Source: Pseudomonas aylmerensis
GTDB taxonomy: Bacteria > Pseudomonadota > Gammaproteobacteria > Pseudomonadales > Pseudomonadaceae
Direction: 5' to 3'
NCBI RefSeq assembly: GCF_001702265.1
Contig: NZ_MAUE01000048.1
Coordinates: forward strand, 62,001-126,000
Length of the DNA: 64,000 nucleotides
The position numbers and the translations under genes are program-made. This document shows positions 18,234 through 25,878 of this stretch, piece after piece. The notes under the pieces were generated by a model. The model was not told where the DNA came from and made no database searches. It was given only the letters and a program-made list of their open reading frames with translations. Position 1 is the stretch's first letter, and every line of letters begins with the position of its first letter.

Positions 18234-18248
18234 GTGGGAGGGGCGGTG
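18234..18248 (+). repeat. Solitary REP half-site
   Basis: GTGGGAGGGGCGGTG resembles one arm of the local REP family without its partner. It abuts the 3' end of the broken DUF3077 gene. Confidence 0.4.
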
Positions 18249-18249
18249 T

Positions 18250-18424
18250 TCATCGAGGCTGCACACACTCCAGCGCCCGATCCAACACCCCCTTCGCCAT
18301 CTCCAACAAATGCATCATCGCCCGCTGCTGCACATCCATCGCTTTGCCCGACGAGTGCGCAGAGCCCACCGCGTAATGCAGCACATCCGCCGCGCAAATG
18401 AAAGGGAGTGGTCTTGCTGGCCAT
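18250..18424 (-). pseudogene. Broken DUF3077-like gene
   Basis: On the minus strand the ATG at 18424 opens a frame reading MASKTTPFHL, a plausible DUF3077 start. A different frame then reads FICAADVLHYAVGSAHSS and ends MMHLLEMAKGVLDRALECVQ plus stop, a good match to the C-terminal half of DUF3077 proteins. The two halves are joined by a frameshift around 18395-18405, with roughly 15 residues of the expected centre missing. DUF3077 proteins are small Pseudomonas proteins of unknown function. The rest of the 18214-18586 gap holds only a REP half-site and the promoter region of the next gene. Confidence 0.5.
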
Positions 18425-18586
18425 TGAAGCAACCGCTCTTTTTGGGGGCGCTTATCTGCTTTCTGAATAGTCAGTAGGCTTGGCCTTGCTGTCCTGTCGG
18501 ACCATTCTGGATTTTCCCTTCTCCCGTCTATACCCCTTCGCTGCGACCTAAGATCCCGGCTGTCATTTACGTACAGGGACTACGTC

Positions 18587-19153
18587 ATGCAGGAAAGCGA
18601 TCTTCACACAGCAATCAGGCGAAGCCAGTTTGAGCTCCAAGGCACCGGCATCGATTTCGGCTCAACTTCAAGCATGGCGTTTCATTTGGGAAACACGATG
18701 ACAAGTTGCCCGGCAGTCATGGTTTTACCTCATTCGCCAGGCTGGACCCATGGCGCCAGTTACCAGTTACTCAAGCCCGTTCATGCGGACTCCTCGGTGC
18801 CGAGCACCACGTTTGACGAACTCTGGAAATGTACCCAGCAACACTATGGCTTGACGGCGGCAACGGTTCTGACTGGCGCCGCCGGCATACCTATAAACAA
18901 AATTGCCGTGGGCACTTGGGTTCATGTTGGTTCTAGCAAAACGACGAACCTGGCGAGTCTCATCGGAATGCGCTTTTTCCCTCGTACATTGATCAGGCAA
19001 CCCACGGTGGCCAGAATGGCGAAAGCAACGTTTGGCACCGTCCGGGTATTTGGCATTATTGGACGGGGCATTCCTTTCGTTGCTGCGGGGTTGGCTGTCT
19101 TTGATCTAATCAGTATTGGTAAGTGCGCCTATGAGGCAAGAAATGGCAGCTAG
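18587..19153 (+). CDS. STM2901-like protein of unknown function
   Basis: A 188-residue protein, first gene of a two-gene module. The C-terminal half (about 85-185) resembles Salmonella STM2901: a GLTAATVLTGAAGIP segment, then LIRQPTVARMAKATFGTVR and a hydrophobic IGRGIPFVAAGLAVFDLIS stretch that could insert in a membrane. Base composition looks more AT-rich than the flanks, and codon use differs, which suggests transfer. The start follows CAGGGAC. The next gene overlaps its 3' end. Function unknown; a role as an effector, toxin or membrane-active protein is possible but not shown. Confidence 0.6.
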   Translation: MQESDLHTAIRRSQFELQGTGIDFGSTSSMAFHLGNTMTSCPAVMVLPHSPGWTHGASYQLLKPVHADSSVPSTTFDELWKCTQQHYGLTAATVLTGAAGIPINKIAVGTWVHVGSSKTTNLASLIGMRFFPRTLIRQPTVARMAKATFGTVRVFGIIGRGIPFVAAGLAVFDLISIGKCAYEARNGS

Positions 19154-19406
19154 CCCGACTAGAGCCGAGATCAGCGAAAAGGTGATTCAGCTATTCGTCG
19201 ATATCATCGGTTTCATCGACCGAAGTCAGGTCACCGAGCAAACGGACTTCATCCATGACTTCAAGATTATTGATGATGATTTGACCTGCTTTGTCATGCA
19301 GATCAAGTGGCAATTCAACTTGCAAGCGACGCAGAAAGATTGGGATCACATCACCACCATCGAGCAGGTGGTCGATTTGATTGTTCAACGCTCACAGCTG
19401 TGTTGA
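19143..19406 (+). CDS. Acyl-carrier-like (DUF1493-like) small protein without attachment Ser
   Basis: An 87-residue acidic helical protein that resembles acyl carrier proteins in layout (EKVIQLFVDIIG, then TDFIHDFKIIDDDLTCFVMQ, then ITTIEQVVDLI near the end). The serine of the DSL phosphopantetheine site appears replaced by Asp (DDDL), so it probably carries no acyl group and is closer to DUF1493 proteins. I chose the ATG at 19143, which follows TGAGGCAAGAA; an ATG at 19131 is also possible. It overlaps the STM2901-like gene by 11 bases, implying translational coupling and a shared task. Confidence 0.6.
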   Translation: MAASPTRAEISEKVIQLFVDIIGFIDRSQVTEQTDFIHDFKIIDDDLTCFVMQIKWQFNLQATQKDWDHITTIEQVVDLIVQRSQLC

Positions 19407-19420
19407 AGCAACTGACGTCA

Positions 19421-19503
19421 TCGCGGGCAAGCCCAGCTCCCACAGTTGACCGAGTTGCCCGGACTGTATGCGGTCTAGTGTGGGAGCTGGCTTGCCTGCG
19501 ATG
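19421..19503. repeat. REPIN after the STM2901-like module
   Basis: TCGCGGGCAAGCCCAGCTCCCAC and GTGGGAGCTGGCTTGCCTGC face outward and inward as an inverted pair about 35 bases apart. It lies between the accessory module and the cyclase gene. Confidence 0.85.
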
Positions 19504-19527
19504 GCGTCGGTAGGGCCTACCTGCAAG

Positions 19528-20226
19528 TCAGGGAATAAACGCCATCACTGATGCTGGTGATCCCGAACCGCCTTCCAGTCCTAGTACACCTATCACTAAC
19601 GTGGCGCCCTTGGCCGGAAGCCGGTCGAGGTGGGTCAGGCACTCCAGCACAATCCCGTTTCCCGCCAACACGGCATGGTTTGTCGCGAAGGCGGTGCTTT
19701 GCCCTGGATCAACCCCGTGGGTATCAATGCCAACCCCGGCAATCTGGCGCTGTTCGAGCAAAAACCGAATCGCCGCTTCACCAATCCCAGGGAAGTGTGA
19801 GCCTTGCGCGTCCTGACCAAAAAACGCTATCGGGTCGTTCCAGAGGTGTTGCCAGCCGGTGTACATCAGCACGACCGAGCCAGGTTCGATAAGCCCGTGC
19901 TGACGTTCCCACGCTTCAATATCCAGTGGGCAGATTTCGTAATCTGGATTGCTCTGGGTTTTACCGTGCACATCGATCACTACGGCGGGCCGCACCAAGT
20001 CTTCGGGTCGATAACCATCAATCCCCATTCCACCAGCATAAAAACTGTTCGGCGCATTCATATGCGTGGCGCTATGTTCACCCATGCTGAACCGACGAAG
20101 GAAATAGCCGTCCTTGTCCCGTGACGCGACGTCTTCAAACGCCACCGGCGGGTCCCCCGGCCACAGCGGAATACGCGGGGAGATCGGGTGACTGAGGCTG
20201 AAGACCTTGCTGGGCTTATCCACCAT
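19528..20226 (-). CDS. Cyclase family (kynurenine-formamidase-like) metal hydrolase
   Basis: A 232-residue PF04199-type hydrolase. The metal-binding motif is present as FSMGEHSATHMNAPNSFYAGG (usual form HxGTHxDxPxH), with DTHGVDPG further on. The family includes kynurenine formamidase and isatin hydrolase. The substitution of Ser-Ala for Gly-Thr positions means the substrate should not be assumed. It overlaps the 3' end of the Lrp gene by 11 bases, so that regulator probably controls it. Confidence 0.78.
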   Translation of the reverse strand: MVDKPSKVFSLSHPISPRIPLWPGDPPVAFEDVASRDKDGYFLRRFSMGEHSATHMNAPNSFYAGGMGIDGYRPEDLVRPAVVIDVHGKTQSNPDYEICPLDIEAWERQHGLIEPGSVVLMYTGWQHLWNDPIAFFGQDAQGSHFPGIGEAAIRFLLEQRQIAGVGIDTHGVDPGQSTAFATNHAVLAGNGIVLECLTHLDRLPAKGATLVIGVLGLEGGSGSPASVMAFIP

Positions 20227-20671
20227 TTTTGCCCTCCAACTGCCCCAACGGCACCCGCCGCTCTATCGCGCTCGACAAGATGATCGAGGTCTTGCTGAAC
20301 CCGAACTTCGCTACCCGGTTGATCAAATTCTCCAACTCCGGCATCGAGCCCACCGCTGCCTGCATGATCACGCACGGATCGCCCGTGACCCGGTGGCATT
20401 CGGTCAGTTCGGGGATTTCGGCCAGGGCATCGTAGACCTTCTGGCTGCCGTGGTTGGTCAGTCTCAGTTCCATCACGCACTGAATCGGCAGGCCGACTTT
20501 GGATAAGTCCACCTTGGCCTGATACCCGGTGATCACGCCGCTGGCCTCCAGCTTGGCCACGCGTTCGGCGACGGCGGGGGCGGAGAGATTTACCGTGCGC
20601 GCCAGTTGCGCGTAGGAAGCGCGGCCGTCTTCGAGCAGGGCGCTGAGGAGCATGCGGTCGTATTTGTCCAT
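20216..20671 (-). CDS. Lrp/AsnC family regulator
   Basis: A 151-residue regulator: an N-terminal HTH (MDKYDRMLLSALLEDGRASY, LARTVNLSAPAVAERVAKLE) and a RAM domain with the GDPCVIMQAAVGSMPELENLI segment. It is translated just ahead of, and overlapping, the cyclase gene, and divergent from yedA; 161 bases separate it from yedA, enough for a shared control region. Regulation of the cyclase, of YedA export, or of itself is inferred from position only. Confidence 0.85.
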   Translation of the reverse strand: MDKYDRMLLSALLEDGRASYAQLARTVNLSAPAVAERVAKLEASGVITGYQAKVDLSKVGLPIQCVMELRLTNHGSQKVYDALAEIPELTECHRVTGDPCVIMQAAVGSMPELENLINRVAKFGFSKTSIILSSAIERRVPLGQLEGKNGG

Positions 20672-20832
20672 GATAAGGCTCCAGGAGCGCTTGGCTTTCG
20701 AAAGTAGGGGTTATAGCCCTGATAACCATGTTTTGAAAAGTGTACTGGCGGATTAAACAGGTTTTGTAACTTATGTTTAGGAGCCTGCCTTTTTAGAATA
20801 AGCCTCTCTCATTTCTGCCATAGAGCTGCCCA

Positions 20833-21729
20833 ATGCCAGGCCCACGTCGCTTTCCCTTACCGTTGATCGCCGCTTTTTTTGCGTTGTATGTGATTTGGGG
20901 CTCCACCTACCTGGTGATCCGCATCGGCGTGGAATTCTGGCCGCCGCTGATGCTGGGTGGGATTCGCTTCCTGGTGGCGGGGGCGGTGATGTATGGCTTC
21001 TTGCGTTGGCGTGGGGCGCCAGCGCCGACCTGGGAGCAATGGAAGGCCGCTGCCAAGATCGGTATTTTGCTGCTGACCTTCGGCAATGGCGCGGTGAGTG
21101 TGGCCGAGCACACCGGCGTCTCGTCCGGTGTGGCGGCGCTGGCGGTGGCGACCGTGCCGCTGTTCACCTTGCTGTGCGGTTATTTCTGGGGCGCGCGTAA
21201 TACCCGCCTGGAATGGGCGGGCGTGATCCTGGGGATGATCGGTATCGCCATGCTCAACATGGGCAGCACATTGCAGTCGAGCCCCATGGGCGCCGCTTTA
21301 TTATTGTTTGCAGCGGCGTCGTGGGCGTTCGGTTCGGTGTGGAGCCGGCGCCTGCCGTTGCCGCCGGGGGCAATGGCCAGTGCGGCGGAAATGCTGGTGG
21401 CCGGCGTGACGCTGTTGATCGCCAGCGCGTTCACCGGTGAACACCTGCAAGCCATGCCGCCGCTGGAAGGCTGGCTGGCCCTGGCGTACCTGGCCGTGTT
21501 CGGCTCGATCATCGCCTTCAACGCCTATATGTACCTGCTCAAGCATGTGCGTCCGGCGGCGGCGACCAGCTATGCCTACGTTAACCCGGCGGTGGCGGTG
21601 TTGCTGGGGATCGTGTTCATCGGCGAGACCATCGGCCTGGAAGAAGCCCTGGCGATGCTGGTAATTATCAGCGCGGTGCTGTTGATCAGCCTGCCCCAGT
21701 GGCGCAAGCCCAAGCCGGAAATAAGGTAA
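20833..21729 (+). CDS. yedA: EamA-family exporter, YedA type
   Basis: A 298-residue inner-membrane drug/metabolite transporter with ten predicted helices in two EamA repeats. It aligns along its length with E. coli YedA: FFALYVIWGSTYLVIRIGVE near the start, VSVAEHTGVSSGVAALAVAT, SWAFGSVWSRRLPLPPG and ATSYAYVNPAVAVLLG. The substrate is unknown; amino-acid-like metabolites are typical of the family. It lies divergent to an Lrp regulator, which would suit control by an exported metabolite. Confidence 0.85.
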   Translation: MPGPRRFPLPLIAAFFALYVIWGSTYLVIRIGVEFWPPLMLGGIRFLVAGAVMYGFLRWRGAPAPTWEQWKAAAKIGILLLTFGNGAVSVAEHTGVSSGVAALAVATVPLFTLLCGYFWGARNTRLEWAGVILGMIGIAMLNMGSTLQSSPMGAALLLFAAASWAFGSVWSRRLPLPPGAMASAAEMLVAGVTLLIASAFTGEHLQAMPPLEGWLALAYLAVFGSIIAFNAYMYLLKHVRPAAATSYAYVNPAVAVLLGIVFIGETIGLEEALAMLVIISAVLLISLPQWRKPKPEIR

Positions 21730-21777
21730 ACTGCCGCGCATTACGCCCTTGCGCTGAATTTTTCCTACGGTAAACAC

Positions 21778-23112
21778 ATGACTTTCGCCACACTTGGCCT
21801 GATCGAACCCTTGCTGCGCGCCCTTGAGACGCTTGGCTACCAGACCCCGACGCCGGTGCAGGCGCAAGCCATTCCGGCGGTGCTGGCCGGTCGCGACCTG
21901 ATGGCTGCGGCCCAGACCGGCACCGGCAAGACCGCCGGTTTCGCCGTGCCGCTCCTGCAATTGCTGACAATGGAAGGGCCCAAAGTCGCTGCCAACTCGG
22001 CCCGCGCACTGATCCTGTGCCCGACCCGTGAACTGGCCGAGCAGGTTCACGCCAGCGTTGCCGAGTACGCCCAACACCTGCCGCTGACCACCTACGCGGT
22101 GTACGGCGGCGTGAGCATCAACCCGCAGATGATGAAGCTGCGCAAGGGCGTCGACATCCTGGTCGCCACGCCGGGCCGGCTGATCGACCTGTTCCGCCAG
22201 AACGCGCTGAAACTCAACCAGCTGCAGACCCTGGTGCTGGATGAAGCCGATCGCATGCTTGACCTGGGCTTCTCCGAAGAACTGGCGAACATCTACCGCA
22301 TGCTGCCGAAGAAGCGCCAGACGCTGCTGTTCTCGGCGACCTTCTCCGATGACATCCGCGTGCTGGCCGGGCAGATGCTCAACGACCCGCTGAGCATCGA
22401 GGTCAGCCCGCGCAACGTCGCCGCCAATACCGTGAAGCAATGGGTGGTGCCGGTCGACAAGAAGCGCAAGCCCGAGCTGTTTGTCCACCTGATGCGCAAA
22501 GGCCGCTGGAAGCAGGTGCTGGTGTTCGCCAAGACCCGCAATGGCGTGGATGCGCTGGTGGATAAGTTGCAGGGCCTGGGCATCAATGCCGACGGCATTC
22601 ATGGTGATAAACCCCAAGCGACCCGCCAACGCGCGCTGGACCGTTTCAAATCCAGCGAAGTGCAGATCCTGGTGGCCACCGACGTGGCGGCCCGTGGCCT
22701 GGACATCGAAGACCTGCCGCTGGTGGTCAACTTCGACCTGCCGATCGTGGCCGAGGATTACATCCACCGCATTGGCCGTACCGGCCGTGCGGGTAACACC
22801 GGCGAGGCGATTTCGCTGGTGTGCGCCGATGAAGTGAACATGCTGTCGGCCATCGAGATGCTGACCCGTCAGACCTTGACCCGCAAGATGGAGCCGGATT
22901 TCGAACCGGAACACCGCGTGCCGGACACCGATGCCAGCGGGCAGGTAGTAAAGAAACCGAAAAAACCGAAGAAGCCCAAGACCTCCGGTGGTGGCGGCAA
23001 GCGCAACCTCGGCAAGTGGGTGGACAGTGGTGAGGTGGCGCCGGCGGAGCCGTCGATCAAGCCGGTGCGCAAGGTCCCGGTTTTTAATACCGGGCCGCGT
23101 AAGAAGAAGTAA
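21778..23112 (+). CDS. rhlE: DEAD-box RNA helicase RhlE
   Basis: A 444-residue RNA helicase with all main motifs: the Q motif (GYQTPTPVQAQAIP), AAQTGTGKTA, PTRELAEQV, VLDEADRMLDLGF, FSATF, ATDVAARGLDI and HRIGRTGRAG. The tail after about residue 375 is basic and repetitive (KKPKKPKKPKTSGGGG). RhlE-type helicases act in ribosome assembly and cold-stress RNA remodelling. It starts 48 bases after yedA on the same strand but has its own spacing and ribosome site. Confidence 0.9.
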   Translation: MTFATLGLIEPLLRALETLGYQTPTPVQAQAIPAVLAGRDLMAAAQTGTGKTAGFAVPLLQLLTMEGPKVAANSARALILCPTRELAEQVHASVAEYAQHLPLTTYAVYGGVSINPQMMKLRKGVDILVATPGRLIDLFRQNALKLNQLQTLVLDEADRMLDLGFSEELANIYRMLPKKRQTLLFSATFSDDIRVLAGQMLNDPLSIEVSPRNVAANTVKQWVVPVDKKRKPELFVHLMRKGRWKQVLVFAKTRNGVDALVDKLQGLGINADGIHGDKPQATRQRALDRFKSSEVQILVATDVAARGLDIEDLPLVVNFDLPIVAEDYIHRIGRTGRAGNTGEAISLVCADEVNMLSAIEMLTRQTLTRKMEPDFEPEHRVPDTDASGQVVKKPKKPKKPKTSGGGGKRNLGKWVDSGEVAPAEPSIKPVRKVPVFNTGPRKKK

Positions 23113-23120
23113 CTGACCTT

Positions 23121-23255
23121 TGTGGTGAGCGGGCTTGCACCCGCGTTGGGCCGCGAAGCGGCCCTAAAACCTGCAAGCGCGGTTTATCTGTTAAAACCCT
23201 GCGGGTTTATTGGGGCTGCTTCGCAGCCTAACGCGGGGCAAGCCCGCTCGCCACC
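23121..23255. repeat. Second-family REP pair (GAGCGGGCTTGC..CGCG..GGGCTGC)
   Basis: GGTGAGCGGGCTTGCACCCG and CGGGGCAAGCCCGCTCGCCACC form the outer inverted arms; inner hairpins GGGCCGCGAAGCGGCCC and GGGGCTGCTTCGCAGCC lie between them. The right arm overlaps the 3' end of the flavoprotein gene. The same family recurs at 24.62-24.76 kb. Confidence 0.85.
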
Positions 23256-24472
23256 AGCCACTCCAACATCCCGCGCCCGGCTGCTCGCCCGCTGGCAAAA
23301 CACCCCGTCAGCAAATACCCGCCGGTTGGAGCTTCCCAGTCGAGCATCTCTCCTGCGCAAAACACCCCCGGCAATTGCTTGAGCATCAGCCGCTCATCCA
23401 ACGCCTCGAACGGCACGCCACCGGCGGTGCTGATCGCCTCATCCATCGGCCGGGTTTTCACCAGGGTCAGTGGCAGCGCCTTGATATCAACCGCCAACTG
23501 CGCCGGATCATGAAAGTGCTCGGCCGGGGTCAGCTCGCGCAGCAGCGCCGCTTTGACCCCATCCAACCCCAACTGACTGTGTAAATGCTTGCTCATCGAC
23601 CGCGAGCCACGTGGCTTGGCCAGGGCGGCCTGGACCTTGTCCAGCGGCTTGCTCGGCAGCAGATCGATATGCACGGTGGCCGCGCCGTCACGGTTGATGG
23701 CTTCACGAATCGGCGCCGACAGTGCGTAGATCAGGCTGCCCTCGATGCCCGTCGCGGTGATCACGCACTCGCCCAGTCGAGGCTTGTCATCCGCCACGCC
23801 GATAGCGACGTTTTTCAGCGGCGCGCCGGCGAATTTGCTCACCATCAAATCGCTCCAGGCCGACACCTCGAAGCCGCAGTTGCTCGGTTGCAGCGTGGCG
23901 TAGGGCACGCCACGGTCTTCCAGCAACTTGAGCCATGCACCATCGGAGCCCAGGCGCGACCAACTGCCGCCGCCCAGGGCCAATAGCACGGCATCGCTGT
24001 GGATAGTTTTTTCGCCGTCAGGGCTGTGGATAAGTAAGTCGCCCTCGGCATTCCAGCCGAGCCAGCGATGGCGGGTGTGGATAACCACGCCCTGGTCACG
24101 CAGGCGCTTGAGCCACGCACGCAGCAGCGGTGCGGCTTTCATGTCGGTCGGAAACACGCGACCGGAGGTGCCGACAAAGGTCTGGATGCCCAGGCCGTGA
24201 ATCCACTCGCACAACGCCTCGGCGCCAAACGCGCGCAGTAACGGCGCCATCTGCGGCGCGCGCTCGGCATAACGCGACAGGAACGCCGGGTACGCCTCCG
24301 AATGGGTGATGTTCATGCCGCCCACGCCCGCCAGCAGGAACTTGCGCCCCACGGAGGGCATGCCGTCATACAGGTCGACCCGCACGCCTGCCTGGCTCAA
24401 TACTTCGGCGGCCATCAGCCCGGCGGGGCCGCCGCCGATAATGGCAACGTGGGAGGGAGCAGTAGCGGACAT
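23228..24472 (-). CDS. TIGR03862-type NAD(P)/FAD flavoprotein
   Basis: A 414-residue flavoprotein of the BaiN/HI0933-like group. An FAD-binding Rossmann motif near the start (VAIIGGGPAGLMAAEVLSQAG) is followed by KFLLAGVGGMNITHSEAY, ALGGGSWSRLGSDG, the AISTAGGVPFEALDERLM segment, and the closing GVFCAGEMLDWEAPTGGYLL. Its substrate is unknown. I chose the ATG at 24472 (MSATAPSHVAI); a longer frame has only an unrelated hydrophobic leader. The last codons and the stop (GLAPR*) are encoded by the arm of a REP element. Confidence 0.8.
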   Translation of the reverse strand: MSATAPSHVAIIGGGPAGLMAAEVLSQAGVRVDLYDGMPSVGRKFLLAGVGGMNITHSEAYPAFLSRYAERAPQMAPLLRAFGAEALCEWIHGLGIQTFVGTSGRVFPTDMKAAPLLRAWLKRLRDQGVVIHTRHRWLGWNAEGDLLIHSPDGEKTIHSDAVLLALGGGSWSRLGSDGAWLKLLEDRGVPYATLQPSNCGFEVSAWSDLMVSKFAGAPLKNVAIGVADDKPRLGECVITATGIEGSLIYALSAPIREAINRDGAATVHIDLLPSKPLDKVQAALAKPRGSRSMSKHLHSQLGLDGVKAALLRELTPAEHFHDPAQLAVDIKALPLTLVKTRPMDEAISTAGGVPFEALDERLMLKQLPGVFCAGEMLDWEAPTGGYLLTGCFASGRAAGRGMLEWLVASGLAPR

Positions 24473-24620
24473 CAGCAGGCCTGGTGAAAACAAAAGGGCG
24501 CCCATTGTAAGCAATGGCGCGCAATTGTGGGGGGGAAGGATCGTTGTGATCGGCGCGCACGCTTTCCATGGCGAGCACCCCTCCCATAGTGACCGCGCTT
24601 CCTGTGGTGAACACCCTTCC

Positions 24621-24755
24621 TGTGGCGAGCGGGCTTGCCCCGCGTTGGGCTGCGAAGCAGCCCCAAACCCTCAACCCCCGTTCTAACTGGCAGAACGCGA
24701 CGCCCTCAAAAGGGGCTGCTACGCAACCCAACGCGGGGCAAGCCCGCTCACCACA
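24621..24755. repeat. Second-family REP pair upstream of the flavoprotein gene
   Basis: GCGAGCGGGCTTGCCCCGCG and CGCGGGGCAAGCCCGCTCAC flank GGGCTGCGAAGCAGCCCC and AGGGGCTGCTACGCAACCC. It is the same element family as at 23.12 kb, so the flavoprotein gene is bracketed by two copies. The rest of the 24473-24882 gap shows partial repeats of TTCCTGTGGTGA and one TTATCCACA, with no gene seen. Confidence 0.85.
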
Positions 24756-24882
24756 AGGAAGCCTGCGTGTCTGATCAGAAAACGTACAGTTTCCTACACG
24801 CCATGCGTGGGTTAGCTTTCAGACGCTTACGCTCAACTTATCCACAGGCCGTTCCACAGGCATTGTGGGTAACGCTCACACT

Positions 24883-25803
24883 TCAATGACAGCCTGATGA
24901 CGTCCATACCCGTTGCGCGCTGTGATGCAGGATGCCATGACGACGCGCCAGGGCAGGGCGGTCCTTGCTGTAGCCGCCGCCGATCACGCCCATCACCGGG
25001 ATGTCGCGGCCCAGGCAGTGGCGCATCACGGCTTCATCGCGGGCGGCGACGCCGGTATCTGTCAGCTTGAGGTAACCGAGGGCGTCGTCCTTATGCACAT
25101 CGACGCCGGCGTCGTACAGCACCAGGTCGGGTTGGTACAGCGGCAGCAGGTAGTTGAGGGCGTCATCGACCACCTTGAGGTACTCGGCATCGCCCATGCC
25201 CATGGGCAGTGGGATGTCCCAATCGCTCTGGGCCTTGCGCGCCGGGAAGTTCTTTTCGCAGTGCAGCGACACGGTGATGGCATCCGGGGTGTCGTGGAGG
25301 ATGCGGGCGGTACCGTCGCCCTGATGCACGTCGCAGTCGAAGATCAGTACGCGGTTGACCCGGCCGCTGGCCAGCAGGTAATGGCTGATCACCGCCAGGT
25401 CGTTGAAGATGCAGAAGCCCGCCGGGTAATCGTAATGGGCGTGATGGGTGCCGCCCGCCAAGTGGCAGGCAAGGCCATGTTCGAGTGCCTGCTCGGCCGC
25501 GAGGATCGAGCCGCCCACCGCGCGCACGGTGCGTCGAGCCAGGGCTTCGCTCCAGGGCAGACCGAGGCGCCGCTGGTCTTCGGGGGACAACTCGCCACTC
25601 ATGTAGCGTTCGATATAACCCGGTTCATGAGCCAGGGCGAGAATATCTGCCGGACACAGCTGCGGGCGCAGCAGTTGGCTGTCCTCGGTCAGGCCGCTGG
25701 CCACCAGGTGGTCACGCAACAGACGGAACTTGTCCATCGGGAACCGGTGGTCCGCCGGGAACTCGGGGCTGTAGTCATCGTGGTAGATCAATGGCAAAGG
25801 CAT
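24883..25803 (-). CDS. Histone-deacetylase-like amidohydrolase
   Basis: A 306-residue zinc amidohydrolase of the arginase/HDAC fold. It shows the catalytic His pair (LAGGTHHAHYDYPAGFCIFND), zinc ligands DCDVHQGDG and YDAGVDVHKDD, and the catalytic-Tyr loop VIGGGYSKD. Bacterial members remove acetyl or acyl groups from polyamines, acetoin-related compounds or proteins; the substrate here is unknown. I chose the ATG at 25803 (MPLPLIYHDDYSPEF), the usual family start. It is divergent from a GNAT acetyltransferase gene 75 bases away. Confidence 0.85.
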   Translation of the reverse strand: MPLPLIYHDDYSPEFPADHRFPMDKFRLLRDHLVASGLTEDSQLLRPQLCPADILALAHEPGYIERYMSGELSPEDQRRLGLPWSEALARRTVRAVGGSILAAEQALEHGLACHLAGGTHHAHYDYPAGFCIFNDLAVISHYLLASGRVNRVLIFDCDVHQGDGTARILHDTPDAITVSLHCEKNFPARKAQSDWDIPLPMGMGDAEYLKVVDDALNYLLPLYQPDLVLYDAGVDVHKDDALGYLKLTDTGVAARDEAVMRHCLGRDIPVMGVIGGGYSKDRPALARRHGILHHSAQRVWTSSGCH

Positions 25804-25878
25804 GGGATTTTCTGACAGGAATCTGCGAAGGATCTTAACAGCGCTGTACACTCACGCACATGGCAAGGGAGGGGACCC

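Noticed and set aside
21301..22914. A 537-codon minus-strand open frame opposite rhlE, and similar long ones opposite quiC (34100-35872), hasD and the AidB-like gene
   Set aside because: High-GC third-position bias makes long open frames opposite real genes. The products are His/Gln/Arg-rich with no family resemblance, while the plus-strand genes have full domain sets.
24028..24846. TGTGGATAA twice inside the flavoprotein gene and one TTATCCACA at about 24838, resembling DnaA boxes
   Set aside because: Two lie in coding sequence and the neighbours (no dnaA, dnaN or gidA) do not fit an origin. Chance or minor DnaA titration is more likely.
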